Origin: Paracamarosporium sp. OC-R06-R3
Lineage: Eukaryota; Ascomycota; Dothideomycetes; Pleosporales; Didymosphaeriaceae
Assembly: GCA_019828545.1 (NCBI GenBank)
Contig: JACVRA010000306.1
Coordinates: 61,163 to 125,162 of the forward strand
DNA length: 64,000 nt
Direction: 5' to 3'
Of the stretch, positions 40,439 to 51,973 are shown piece after piece (position 1 is the first letter of the stretch; each line of letters opens with the position of its first letter). Both the position numbers and the translations under genes were made by a program. Below the pieces are notes generated by a model. The model ran no database searches. It had not been told where the DNA came from and was given only the letters and a program-made list of their open reading frames with translations.

Positions 40439-42389
40439 AGAGAAGGAAGTCACGATCTCCAGTTTTGCTAGTCCCATATTGCAGTGACGTGCATATTTCT
40501 TCTTGACAAGAGCCTGTCGTATCTGTTAGCCGATGCGCCAGGGTTTAGATAATACCAACTCTACACCTTGTTCGAAGACACTTCTTGTGGGAGATACTAT
40601 TACTGATAGAGTATTGTGCAGCTTTCGAGAGGAATGCTAGAGGGATAGGCGGCCCAGTCCAGGAAAGTACAAATCGTCTCTATAGCGCTCAAAAAGGCGG
40701 TGCGGAGATCCGGACTAATAGCGTGAAACCAGTTATAACGTTGTTCGCTGGCCATGTCACAGATAGTTTAAAAACCTACTCAGTTGAAGTTGGTATAAAT
40801 GATAATGGGACCTGATTTTGTGGAATACGTTTTACGAAGACGGGCCCATTTTGTGGAGTCAGGAACTTTAGACTCGTGGCGCCAAAGTGTGTGGGGTGGA
40901 CGTTAGCCTTCGTTTCCGTGGGGAGCGTTCAGGGTCTCGCGGAGGGTACTATTTCCAGGAAGCTCAATCGAGTCTTCAATGACAAGGTACGTGCATCAGA
41001 CCTGAGTATAGGTCTATCAACGCGTTCTACGCCTGTTTGATATTTCGAATCTGTCCTGTTCAGTCTCTCACCTTGACTGGTGAATGCATGCGTGTAACAT
41101 ACAAGCACACGATCCGTACAGACGTGCTATGCACACGCCTATGCTTCACTGTAGCCTAAAGCTATGAGCAAATGATGATATCGTAGCTCGTACGCCTGCT
41201 GCTGAGGCCCTGAACATTGCAAACGGCCGAAAAATCCCTCTCTTATATCTATAATAAGTTAATCATTTTTGCAAAAGTTCGTGATGAAATTATTACCATA
41301 ATCCGATCTGGATGCAACTGCCGGTTTCTCAATGCCCCTTATGCCTCGTCTAATGTGACCTCTATCAAAGCCCAGCGATGCTTACTCGAAACGGGCGATC
41401 ACGCCGACTTGACAACAGATATGGTGACGAGGGAGCCGAGGTTGATGGAGCCATTCTCTGCTCTCGATACAACGTCCTTAAGGATGTAGCTAGGTTAGGT
41501 GATTTGTAAATTGACAACAAAGTTAGTGTTCCTGCTATCAACACGCAAATCGTGAAAACCATGCTTGAGTTCAAATCCACCAAAGCTACTGACTGGTCCA
41601 AATAACCAGCATGAAGCACAAGTGGACATAGGGACACGCATAGGCATAAGATGTCGAAGACAATATATTATTGGTCAACTATCAAGGGTGTGCAGGAAGT
41701 ATTCGCACCTTTTAGGCAGGTGGAGTCGGGTTGTTGTTAGGTAGCGCACTATTGGAGCACTGGGTGGTGAGCTAATTGATGCGACCTGACATGGCCACAC
41801 GATCTCATCAATAAGCATGCTATTAACTCAAGACAACGTTTAGCTATTAAACAAAAAGGCTGATTACCTTCGAGCATTTCTACGCTTACAAAACTGGCGG
41901 CTTGTAGTGTACTTGAAAGCATTCAGGCAGCGGGATTTATTGATATAGGGAGCTTGCTATTGCATAACGTACACCAGCGAAAGAATTTCTGAAGTGCACG
42001 AAAATTCCGCAACACCAGTCACCGTTCCACGCAGATGCACAATTCATGCATAGAATAGCTTTCCAAATATAACACCGTGTCCTTTTATGCCATCTCTCAA
42101 ACTAGCGTTTATCATTTCGGTTCGCAAGATTACTCATCTCAGCAAATTTTTCAAAATGCTTAACGGTCTTCTAATCCGATGCGGAATTAACCGCGTGAAA
42201 CCAGCACGACCACCACAACGCTGCCATTATCTCTTGGTCATCGCGAAAATGCTTTGTAAAGTATCTCACGTATATAGAGATGGAATACAAATACATCATG
42301 CCGTATAAGTAGAGAAGTTTATCTGTCAAGAATATTGAAGTTTAACAAAAACGAAACAACCATAACTTCTAAACCCATCTCGCAGCGAA
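40439..42389. other. Long gene-free stretch
   Basis: Nearly 2 kb with no supportable gene. An ankyrin-like fragment may be present near 41370-41490 (RCLLETGDHADLTTDM...), too weak to call. The end of the stretch is AT-rich and presumably holds the promoter of the downstream reductase. Confidence 0.35.
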
Positions 42390-43445
42390 ATGGCAACACA
42401 AACAGCTTTAGTGGTTCGTTCAATTGGTGCACCTATTGTCGCCGTTTCCGATTTTCCTATACCGCAGCCAGGTCCCAGGCAGATTCAGGTCCGCACGACC
42501 ATCGCAGGATTGAACCCGCACGATCAGAAGGGTCGCGACATTGGCCTTTTTACGAAGGAAGCTCTTCCAGCATTACTCGGCAGCGACGTTGTAGGTGTCG
42601 TCACAGTTCTAGGCGACGGCGCGACTCGATTCCAGGTCGGCGACCATGTCTTCGGACAAGCTTCAATCGCACCCGGGTCCACGTCCAAAGCACTCCAGCA
42701 GTACGCAGTGTTGGACGAAGATTTTGCATCCATTGTACCACAAGGTGTCTCGGGAGATGAGTGCGCTACAATTCCAACAAACCTTCTAGCCGGTCTTGTC
42801 GGATTCTTCGACCAAGAGCAGGGTTTGAACCTTCCAACACCGTGGAGTCTCAGCGGCAACAGCATCACTATGGCTGGCTCATCTATTCTGATTATAGGTG
42901 GAGGGACCAACTGCGGTCGCTTTGCGACTCAGCTGGCCAAGCTGGTGGGCATCGGAAGAATCGTCGTCGTCGGCGGAAACAACGAAGAGCTTCGAAGTTA
43001 TGGTGCGACACACGTCGTGGATCGTCACGCGGGCCATGATACTGTGCTCGAACGTGTTCGAGACATCGTGGGCGATGATTTGGTATACGCCTTCGACGCC
43101 TTCAATAGCCCAGATGCTCAACACTTGGCCATCAACGCTCTTTCAAACTCAAAGCAAGGCACACTTGCACGTTTGGTGTGGTCAACGGGCACTGTGGATG
43201 AATCAAAGATACAACCAAAACAAGCCGGTTACGTCCTGAAAGGCGTACTTGGGTTTTCCCATTTTAAGCAGGAGCTTGCGGTTCCGTTTTGGAAACACAT
43301 TGCTGAATATTTGGTACAAGGCAAGATCAAACCTTTGAAATATGTCGTAGAGCAAGGTTTGGATGCAGGAAAGGTGAACGAGGTGTTGGATCGTTATCGT
43401 GATGACAAGGCGGTCACACAGACGCATTTCCACGTTTCAGATTAG
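42390..43445 (+). CDS. Medium-chain dehydrogenase/reductase (quinone-oxidoreductase-like)
   Basis: Intronless, 351 residues. MDR-superfamily oxidoreductase with an N-terminal GroES-like domain (AGLNPHDQKGRDIGLF, LLGSDVVGVVTVLGDGATRFQVGD) and a Rossmann domain whose nucleotide motif is IIGGGTNCGRFATQLAKLVG. No catalytic or structural zinc Cys set is visible, so an NAD(P)H-dependent enone or quinone reductase is likely. It ends TQTHFHVSD. It differs from the first MDR gene in this window in both sequence and exon structure, so they are not recent duplicates. The upstream leader is AT-rich. It stands alone between two long non-coding stretches; physiological substrate unknown. Confidence 0.85.
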   Translation: MATQTALVVRSIGAPIVAVSDFPIPQPGPRQIQVRTTIAGLNPHDQKGRDIGLFTKEALPALLGSDVVGVVTVLGDGATRFQVGDHVFGQASIAPGSTSKALQQYAVLDEDFASIVPQGVSGDECATIPTNLLAGLVGFFDQEQGLNLPTPWSLSGNSITMAGSSILIIGGGTNCGRFATQLAKLVGIGRIVVVGGNNEELRSYGATHVVDRHAGHDTVLERVRDIVGDDLVYAFDAFNSPDAQHLAINALSNSKQGTLARLVWSTGTVDESKIQPKQAGYVLKGVLGFSHFKQELAVPFWKHIAEYLVQGKIKPLKYVVEQGLDAGKVNEVLDRYRDDKAVTQTHFHVSD

Positions 43446-44490
43446 CTCGCTACACATTCAGGAGATACACTGTTGAAGGCTATTTGTAGATAGTAAACGG
43501 ATGGTAGAGTTGTTGAAATAGGAGAATAGCTTTCTCATCTACGAAATATGATGTATGGAAGACTGGAACGTGAGACATAGCAACGGACTGGGCGTTAGGG
43601 AAATCGAGGTTACCCGAGAGCGGGTAGCGTGATGATAGTGTTTCTAACAGTATGCAACAGCACTGAGTCCTGAGCCAAATGTTCGAATATAGATGCTTAG
43701 TGGCGAAATCTCCTGTGGGATTCACGGAAACGTAATCATGAACTACGATAGTCCCATTCATTGTAGAGTTACTGAGTGATTTGGCATGGTTATTTGGGTT
43801 TCATATGCACAGACGTGACTCTGCCATTTCTTTGTGTCCTGTTTCGAACGTTCAGATGGTCGATATCTGCCACTGATTTAAGGTTGTGTGACCATTATTC
43901 GCAACGAAATCGATATCTTGTCCAAGATCATTTGTCTCGCTTTCATATCCCCTGCTACCTAGAATATCAATGATCGTTTAACTCATGCTTTTAAACTGTA
44001 CAGTCGAAGAAGGAATGAAATCTTCCATCCATACTAGGCTGGAGTCATTGCCGTGTACTACGGTTGATCGAAATAGCCGCGGCATTTCTGAAACTAGCAC
44101 TACGGCTATAGCAACAAGGCAATCTATACGCACCCCGCAATTCATCAAGCTCGTGTACACCACCCCACAACAATATCGAAAGAAAGCTTGTCATTGCGCC
44201 GCGCCCATGCACCCCAGATCTACTCGGCCCCTTGCACTAGCATCACCAAACCTCCTGAATCTACCTAGATGGACCCGCACGACGCACGACCGGGATATCG
44301 GTAAATCTCGCTGGCGCCACTCCATTGTGACCGTTACACCTCGAAAACTAAAGCCCGAAGTAATATATACAAAATGGCGTTTCCACTGCTCCGACTACCA
44401 AGCACCTTGGCATATATAAACGCAAGTCTTGTCCCCCTCAAGCGAACCCTCAAGCTTTCCCAAGAGACACCCAAGCTTTGATCGCCTACC
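43446..44490. other. Intergenic upstream of xylanase
   Basis: About 1 kb, mostly the xylanase promoter region. No gene is supported. Confidence 0.45.
44413..44420 (+). promoter_or_regulatory. TATA box of the xylanase gene
   Basis: TATATAAA lies 71 bp before the xylanase ATG, a typical distance for a strongly inducible fungal secreted-enzyme gene with a short pyrimidine-rich leader (CCCTCAAGC...CTTTCCC). Confidence 0.7.
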
Positions 44491-45274
44491 ATGGTTGCCT
44501 TCAGTGCGCTCGCGCTCGCCGCCTTAACCGCTACCGGCATTTTCGCCGCCCCAGCAGCAGACCCCAACATTGATGCACCGGACTTCGACCTCACCACCGA
44601 CCGTCTCACCCGTCGTCAGGATTATAATCAGAATTACAAGACCAGCGGCAATGTGAACTTCAGCCCCAACAACAACGGGTACAGCGTCACTTTTTCGGGC
44701 GCAGGTGACTTTGTCGTCGGCAAAGGCTGGAAGACTGGAACCACGCGGTAAGCTCTCCTGCTCCAAACCCAACCATACTACACGCAATGGGGGAGACCAT
44801 TGCTACCATGTTCTACTTTAAACACCGAAAGTCTAGTCCCTCTATCTAACACACCCTAGTAACATCACCTTCGACGGCTCCACCACCGCCTCAGCCGGCA
44901 CCGTCCTTGTCTCAGTCTACGGCTGGACCACAAACCCACTCATCGAGTACTATGTTCAAGAATATACATCCAATGGCGCCGGGTCCGCACAGGGCCAGAA
45001 AGTCGGCACTGTCACCTGCGACGGCTCCGTCTACGATATCTGGAAGCACCAGCAGGTGAATCAGCCGTCGATCCAGGGTACATCGACCTTCTGGCAGTAT
45101 ATCAGTAACAGGCAGACGAAGAGGCCTGGCAGCGGAACCGTAACGACGAGCTGCCATTTCAATGCGTGGAAGGCGCTAGGCTTGAACTTGGGCACACATA
45201 ACTATCAGACTTTGAGCACGGAGGGATGGGGCAGTGCGGGTGGAAACTCAAAGTATACTGTCAGCGGGTCTTAG
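44491..45274 (+). CDS. Secreted GH11 endo-1,4-beta-xylanase
   Basis: Glycoside hydrolase family 11 xylanase that cleaves the beta-1,4-xylan backbone of plant cell walls outside the cell. Two exons, 44491-44747 and 44860-45274, with a 112-nt intron (GTAAGC...CCCTAG); 223 residues. A signal peptide covers residues 1-19 ([15 protein letters not shown]), followed by a short propeptide ending in Arg-Arg at 41-42, a Kex2-type site. The catalytic pair is E115 (NPLIEYYV, nucleophile) and E207 (STEGWGSAG, acid/base), with the thumb loop around PSIQGTSTF (156-164). The mature chain is about 181 residues. The first strands are short ([15 protein letters not shown]) compared with classical GH11 enzymes that have a GYYYSFW strand. 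No carbohydrate-binding module. Confidence 0.93.
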
Positions 45275-45616
45275 AAGGCAAAAGGGGGATGGGATGTGTG
45301 CAGTTAGCTTGGGGGTCCACAAATGGAGGGAACTCACCATTTGACAGTGCTATGGATGTAACATACGATGAAATAACTAAACCCCGCTGTGCCAACACAC
45401 TGCCTGCTATCTCACATAATGGAACAAGACCTAAGGACCTACAACTGTCCATATTACAACCATTCCTCGCCAGAACCCCATATTCAGATACCGTACAGAC
45501 ACCAAAAGGACCTTTTGAAGACCCCACCGTATTTCCCTCATCATTATCCAAGCTCCAGGAAACCATGATGATACCTCGATAGATTCACCTAACCATGTCG
45601 GCCAGCCCATGTCCAC
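45275..45616. other. Intergenic between convergent genes
   Basis: 340 bp of 3' flank shared by the xylanase (plus) and the disordered Ser/Arg-rich protein (minus). No gene seen. Confidence 0.5.
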
Positions 45617-48600
45617 TTACAAGAATGCTGGCGTATCCTCCCTTTCCAGCTTCTGTCCTGTCGGGCCCGTCCTAAGACTTTCTGGTTCAACCTCACTGCA
45701 CGGGGTTCCAGCTCCAGTAGGCCTAGGCGCGGACCTCTCCCGTATGAATTTCTCCGCCATCCGCTGTCCAGGAGTTATCCTTCCTGTCAAACTGCCTTTC
45801 TCATCCCCACAAACACTGCTCAAATTACTCCACCTGCTCAAAGGCCTTTCTTCAATAATGGAGTCGATTGTCTGCTCCTCAAGGCCTGGACTTGGTTCCC
45901 TGTGCAGCGCGAACGTACCGGAGCTGTGCTTCTTATGTAGTTTCGGCCTCGCTATGACTTCAAAGGAGGCTCGTGGCGAAGATAGTGGCCCGGAAATGGC
46001 CCAAGGTGATTCAAGTAGCATGCGCAGAGTATCATGATCGATGCCACCCGAGCGTCCAGAAAGTGATACGCGAGGAGCCTCTGGAGTTCGGAAAGCATTT
46101 CGATTCATCTTTTTCGAGCTCTCATTTGTTGGGCCAGTTTGAGCATTCAGAGCACTCGGAGTCAGGGGTATAGAGCCTTTTCCGCGAAGGTCAAAAGCAC
46201 TTTTTGGTCTTGTTATGAGTTTGTTCGGGGAGATAGGTGGCATATTGGTGCGCTTCCAATGTCGATGCGATAAAGTCGACAATTGTATTGGCTCTACTAC
46301 AGTTGCTGACTTGGAGGATTTAGCATCCTTACTAGCGATTACGTTTTGGGTGAGTGGTGGCGTAATATGATTGAGCTCGGGGGACGGCATTGGGAGCATC
46401 GACCTGGGCCTGTTCCCTTTGGTAGCAACATACGATGAAAACGCTGTATTAAACTGCGCTGATACATGCCTCTTCGCTTGCGTAGTACTGGGGTTGGAAT
46501 TTTCTTTCAAGTTCTCTTTGTTGTGATCCAACTCCTTACTCTCCTTCAATTTCGTCCTTGATGTATGCTGTGGCAGCCAACTCATAGTGACGGGTGCAGT
46601 GAGATCCGAATACACCTTGGACATTTGGGTACCTTTCGACCTGGTAGATGAGCCGCTATCTGTAGCGGAGCGTGATGAGCGACTGAAACGGGCGCTGTTG
46701 ATGCTTGTGCGTCGCCCTGTGTCGATGAAGGGAAAACGGTCGTTCATTGTTGAAGATTTCGGAGTGCTGACTGAACAGCGCGACTGTGCGGAGCGATGGC
46801 TGTGGTCTGAAGAATATCTGTCCTTTCGGATGACAGAACTCTGACCTAAAGGAGATGTTGCTCGCTTCTGAGAGTTTTCATCTGGTGCTGGGACCACCCC
46901 ATCCTTATGGGCGATTGTGACATCAGACACTGAGTCTTTGCGCGATACAGGTGGCTGTTGTGGGTCTATTTGCGCGTTTTCCAGCTGAACTGTTGATGGT
47001 ACGGATGGTGAGGGTACTTGCGTGTCCATGGATGTTCTCGCTAGTATAGTGGCTCTATCGTCTTCAATTTGGGTAAGCTCACGGTGATGACCAATCATCG
47101 GTGGCTCGTCTTGTATTGTATGTGTGTACTCCTCGTGGATAGAAAGATCCTCTTCCAGAGAGCTATCCAATTCCGAAACCTCGCGTGATAGCCATGCCTT
47201 CCAGTCCTTGCTTGATCTTATTGAGTCCGTCTTGTGTCGCGGTGACGGCGTACCTATTACATAACTCTTCACAGCACGGCTAGTGATGATCACAGCGGAT
47301 CCGGAATCGTCGTGAGCCTGACGGTCGTCGTCGGTCCCGTCGAGGGACACGATGCTGTCATTTGGGAGAATGCTTATACCGTCCGTATTGCGCGAGTATA
47401 TACTGGGCGATAACGGTGAGAAGACAGGGTTGGGACGAGGCGACGTTGACGATACATTCAGAGGAGTGGTTCGTAGTTCATTTGGAGTAGTTTCTTTTGG
47501 TGAGTCGCCTTCTAATTCTGGCAAGGGTGGGATGAAAACCACAGTGGTAGGTGTATGGAAAGTGGTCTCAGCATATTGAGAAGCTGAAAATTCTTTGGCA
47601 TGGGAGCGATGATGATGTAGTCCATATTGTTGATGCTCATCTAGAGACGTCTTCCACCGTTCCTGTGATCGTTTCATTCGCTGGTCAAGTTGCCCTACGC
47701 TTGGCGTCACAGTCTTAGGCATCTGCGAATCTCCGAGAATATGTTGGACACTGTGATTAGTTAGCACAGGCCCCGGTATAATCTTACAGATTGATATATA
47801 GGACTTATGGTTCGGAAAACCCAGCAGGGTGGAAAACTTACGTTCGGGTGTGCTCCTTCCGAAGGACAGATGTAATGGTGACACCCTGCTCAGAACTAGA
47901 GCTAAGGCTGGATGCAGAAGTGCCGGGTCTAGGACTATTGATATCGGCCGTCTGCTCCAACATTGGAAACGACCTATGCTCGATGGGTGTCACTGAACGG
48001 ATAGTCGATTTGAGTGCTTTGCCTAGCGATCTGATAGAGCTTGCCTTGCTCTGTGCGGTGTCAGGACGGCGACGTGATGTAGGCCTTTGGTCGCTGCTTG
48101 TGCTCGTGCGACATTCCCTACTTGCACTAGAATGAAGTTCTCGGGAGGACATCGCGTGCAGCTCTTTCGTGGTGCTAGATTCAAAGACGTCGCTTTCTGC
48201 GCCAGGTGAAACATCCAAGGGTCCTGGGTGGCAATTTCGAGCTCTCGTTGTGTCCATTTCTCTCATCAATGCTGAGAAAACGCGCTTCGGATCTACAGGC
48301 GTAGAACTCTCCTCCATCAGGCTCTCCATAGGCATGGGGTCTTTGAACGCCGTAAAGGTTGGAAGAGGAACAGTCTTCCTACGGAGGGATATCGATGATA
48401 TACTCCGCTCCGCATCACTACTCATACTATCTTTTGATTCGTGGATAACTGTGAGGCGTTTGATATCGCGTTGCGTAAGGGTGTTGCCTGCTGAAGAATC
48501 GCTCCAACTCGTGACGCGCGACGACAAGTGTGTAGCGTTTGTCTCACTGTGAAGGCTATACACACATATTATGAGTATACATCATGACTCTGTTACAGCT

Positions 48601-49849
48601 ACACAATGACTCACCTCCTATTGCTCCCCTTGCTTCTGGTGCTGCCGCGCGACTCCGGCCGTACTAAGGCTGAGGGCATCCGTTCTAGCGAAGAAACACG
48701 CGACCTTGCCCTCAATAGCGTTTCATCATCGGGACTCGGTACATTTATGCTCTTATTGGAGAGTACTGCAGGAGGGGCCTGGTAGCTGAAGTAATCTCGA
48801 CTAGCTTCGATTTGCTGAACAGGCATCGTTGTCAGAGTGCTTGACGTTCGCCTAAAGATTTTCTTGAACTTGTCTTTGATAGAATTAGAAAAAGAACGTT
48901 TTTCTTCCTTTTGCTTTGGCATTCCAAAATCATCGAGCGACTCTATCGCCGGCTCGGCTGGCGTCTGACGGCTTCTCGTGGAGCCCGATAAGAAACCTGC
49001 GGATAAGGGCCGCTCTTTCCCTTTCGCTCGATCTTGCCTTTTCTTGAATGGTGCAAGAAATAGCGAGGGCCGATGTTTGACCTGACGGTGTTGCTGAAAG
49101 CCTTGAAGGTACTTGTCTCGAGCGATGTTGATCGTGTCACCCGGCTCCACGGTGACTGGCAACTGAGGTGATCCAAGAGGAGAAGGGACCGCACTACGAG
49201 CCGGCAATACTACAGTGAAGGGTTCTGACGCTTGGCTAATATTGACCGGAGGAGGCGTAGTCAAGTACTTTGTAGGAGGTCGAGCAATTGGAGACCCGGT
49301 CTGGACACTGCTTGCGTAATACATCGACCGTGCTTTTCGTATCTGCTGCGAGGTGACGGAAGAAGCTGCGCTCGGTCGATGAGATCTTGTTTGAGAACCT
49401 GGTCGTAAATTCTCATTGAATGTGATAGACGGTTGTGCTGACAAAGGCCTGTCGCTCCCAGACGTGGGAAAGAACGACGGGAATTGCTCAGTTGATACGG
49501 GCAGAGCTTGGGGCTGTTGTTGTATGCTGGAAGCTTGGGCAGCTTTTGGTCGATGAACAGAGCGAACACTAGACTTCCTAGGTGGGAAATGGCTGCCTTC
49601 CGATGTGAGCGATTTGCGACTGGACGTACTCTTAGTTCTTGATAGCTCAGAGCTGTCCTTTTTCGACCGCTCAGCCGCAGCGTGTCCGTGGGCTCGAGTA
49701 AAGGCTGTCGTAGCTGCAGCAATGGCATGGCGCTGAGCGGTGCGAGGATCCAAGGGTTCTGGGACAGATGGTTGGTGTCGGCGGACCGTGGATATAGACT
49801 TCGAGCGGCGCAGACGTGTGCCGGCATCGCTAGAGGATCGACTGAGCAT
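45617..49849 (-). CDS. Large Ser/Arg-rich, mostly disordered protein of unknown function
   Basis: Three exons: 49849-48615, 48555-47842 and 47750-45617. Donors GTGAGT and GTAAGT, acceptors TATAG and CACAG with a GCTAACTAA branch site; phase kept, 1,360 residues. The protein is rich in Ser, Arg, Thr and Pro with many RxxS-type phosphorylation-like sites (MLSRSSSDAGTRLRRSKSIS at the start). One conserved-looking folded segment occurs around residues 240-330 (EPGDTINIARDKYLQGFQ, followed by a basic KKIFRRTSS). That first part resembles a conserved uncharacterised protein of filamentous fungi with a lipid- or membrane-binding-like basic patch; this is a weak impression. No transmembrane helix, no signal peptide. 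Probably a phosphorylated cytoplasmic scaffold, by composition only. Confidence 0.75.
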
Positions 49850-50240
49850 TGCTAAGGAGTAATACTATATACTGTGAAAAAGTGCTGTAAGGCAGTGCAA
49901 CTTGACGTAGCGAGGCTATGCTAAAGCGTTGTAGACAAGATGTGCTGTGTACAAAACAAGGACAGCTTCAACCAGCCCATTCCGGAGTGTGTCTACCAAG
50001 GCGATGCAGGAACAGGCGGCCTGAGAAGGCACACATCGCGACTTCTGCTGTTGTTGCGGATGATGATGCCTGCCATTTTCTTGAGAGCTCGTTTCGGCAG
50101 CAGCCTTGAGTGTTGTAGTATGCATGCATCCCACATATTCACTTTGGGGCAGAACAGTATGTTCAAAAGTGTTTGATAAGATAGATGTGGAATGAAACCG
50201 AAGTTTAAATGACTCTTGGCTACATGATAATCAAGCGAGA
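49850..50240. other. Upstream region of the disordered-protein gene
   Basis: About 390 bp between two minus-strand genes. It holds the promoter of the Ser/Arg-rich protein and the 3' flank of the MFS gene. Confidence 0.45.
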
Positions 50241-51973
50241 TTAATGCTCGGTGGTAGGTCTTATCGAAGGTCCATTCTCCAGCGCGGAAGTCCTCCCACT
50301 AGCGACATCTGCCTCCTCTTCGTCCGTTGCAATCTCAACATAGGCCACATCGCTATTTTTGACATTGATGATGAATGTCACAAGCGTAGCCAGAACATAC
50401 AGAACAAATGTACCAAAAAATGGGAGTCCTAACCACGCTGCTCCTAAATCCATGCCTTTTTTGAACGATTCGTTCAGAAGCGGACCAGCAAACATGACGC
50501 CGATGCTCTCTGAGACGGCAATTAAGCTCATGAGCTTTCCTACATCAGGACTTGTCTGTCCGCCGATGACATGTAGCGCGACTGAGCGCATCGCGGCGCT
50601 CGAGCCCGTCCCGAGGTTGAAAACAAGGAGGCCAAAGATGAGTATGGCGGGCTGTGAAGCCAGTGCGATCGCAAGAAAGCCTACAGCTGTGATGAGCAGG
50701 GAGCCACGCATTAACCACAAGTCAGCCCAGTGTATTGGTAAACGTAGATATTTGACGAGAATGATGTTGACAATGGGTATGAACACTGCTACGGCGACGA
50801 GGTTAGTAGCGGCGCGAAAGGATAGCAAATATGCCGCCTGTGCGATTGTTAGTCAAACCGTAAGGATGTTACGCAACGTCTACATGCCTTTGCGATCTCC
50901 CAATTATAGCGCTTCGAAGCGTACCGGATCAGCAAGGTAAGCGCCAGTCTTCCCAATCGATTGATGACGAATAAAGCAACAACAAGCGAAAGTGTAACAT
51001 CGCCCTTTAGCAGCAGTATCGCAGATTTGAAATGCTTCAACTGGGTTTTGAAGCCGTGCCCTTTATCTTTGGACTGTAGTTCAATACTGGCGTCTTCCCC
51101 ATCTCTTGGTTCGGGTAGGTCTCGAAGGTGAAGCGTTTCTGGGAAAAAGACGCCCACGGTAACACCGACTTGCTGTATAGCAAGGGCAAGGAAAAGTGGG
51201 AACCACATGCCGGTTTCCATGAGCTTCGAGGCCATGATTGGGGCGCACATTTCAGCAACCAGCATGGAGGCGATGAGATACAGAAATACGTTTGTCCTGC
51301 GAGCCATTAGCAACACATTCAACCATCTACGCCCGCTTCAGACGTACCGTTTATCTGGCGGAGTGATATCCGCCACCATGGTGATACCCAGCGCTGACGC
51401 TACGACAGGCCCGCCACCAAGGAAATAGAATGCCGAGGAGAACCAGGTCAACTGCAGCGGGAGGCTACGAAAGTAGCAAATGAACAACATCCACGCAGAG
51501 TTGAGTTGCAGCCCGACCAGCGAGGCCACGAAAATCCACTTCCTGCCCCATTTATCCGCCAGTGCACCATAAGGAATAGCAAGCACCAGACCTGGTATTG
51601 CGTCGAACATGTCCTGCCAGCCGAATATCATGGCCAGCCGCTGCTGCACCTCGTCGATCTTGCACAGGGCCTCGGGCACGCTGCCATCCTCGCCAATCTT
51701 GGAGGGGTCGTTTTCCTCGAAGTGGCGGAGACAAATATTGGCCTCGAATACTCGTGTCTTTGGGGGTTCGGCGAGAAAGGCGCCTATGTCGACGATGGTG
51801 ATGAGCACAACGACCAGGAGAACCAGTAATATCCACGGCTTCTTCTGGTCTTTCGTGTTTTCTGCGGGCGGCAGCGGTGCGGGCGAGGGTTCGCGCGAGG
51901 CAGGCCCCATGGCCGATAAGAGGGGCGCTCCTTCCTCGACGGAGCTGCGCGGAGAGGACGTTTCAGCCGCCAT
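50241..51973 (-). CDS. Major facilitator superfamily transporter
   Basis: Three exons: 51973-51348, 51296-50888 and 50837-50241; 543 residues, phase kept. The cytosolic N-terminus of about 45 residues is acidic and Pro/Ser-rich. The first helix (ILLVLLVVVLITIVDIGAFL) is followed by a long loop with two Cys. The MFS signature between helices 2 and 3 is present as GALADKWGRKW. About 11-12 membrane segments are visible, with a central cytosolic loop (residues 290-330, SIELQSKDKGHGFK). Such fungal MFS proteins with a long first external loop occur widely and export or import small metabolites; substrate unknown. The second intron uses a GC donor (GCATGT...CGCACAG), so naive gene finders may mis-model it. 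No pathway neighbours suggest a role. Confidence 0.85.
50838..50887 (-). other. GC-AG intron in the MFS gene
   Basis: 50-nt intron with donor AAG|GCATGT, branch TGACTAAC and acceptor CGCACAG. Splicing joins EIAK to AAYLLSFR in frame, matching an MFS helix continuing across the junction. No nearby GT donor restores the frame as well. Confidence 0.65.

Noticed and set aside
50359..50940. 193-codon plus-strand frame
   Set aside because: Antisense shadow of the last MFS exon crossing its intron; no family match.
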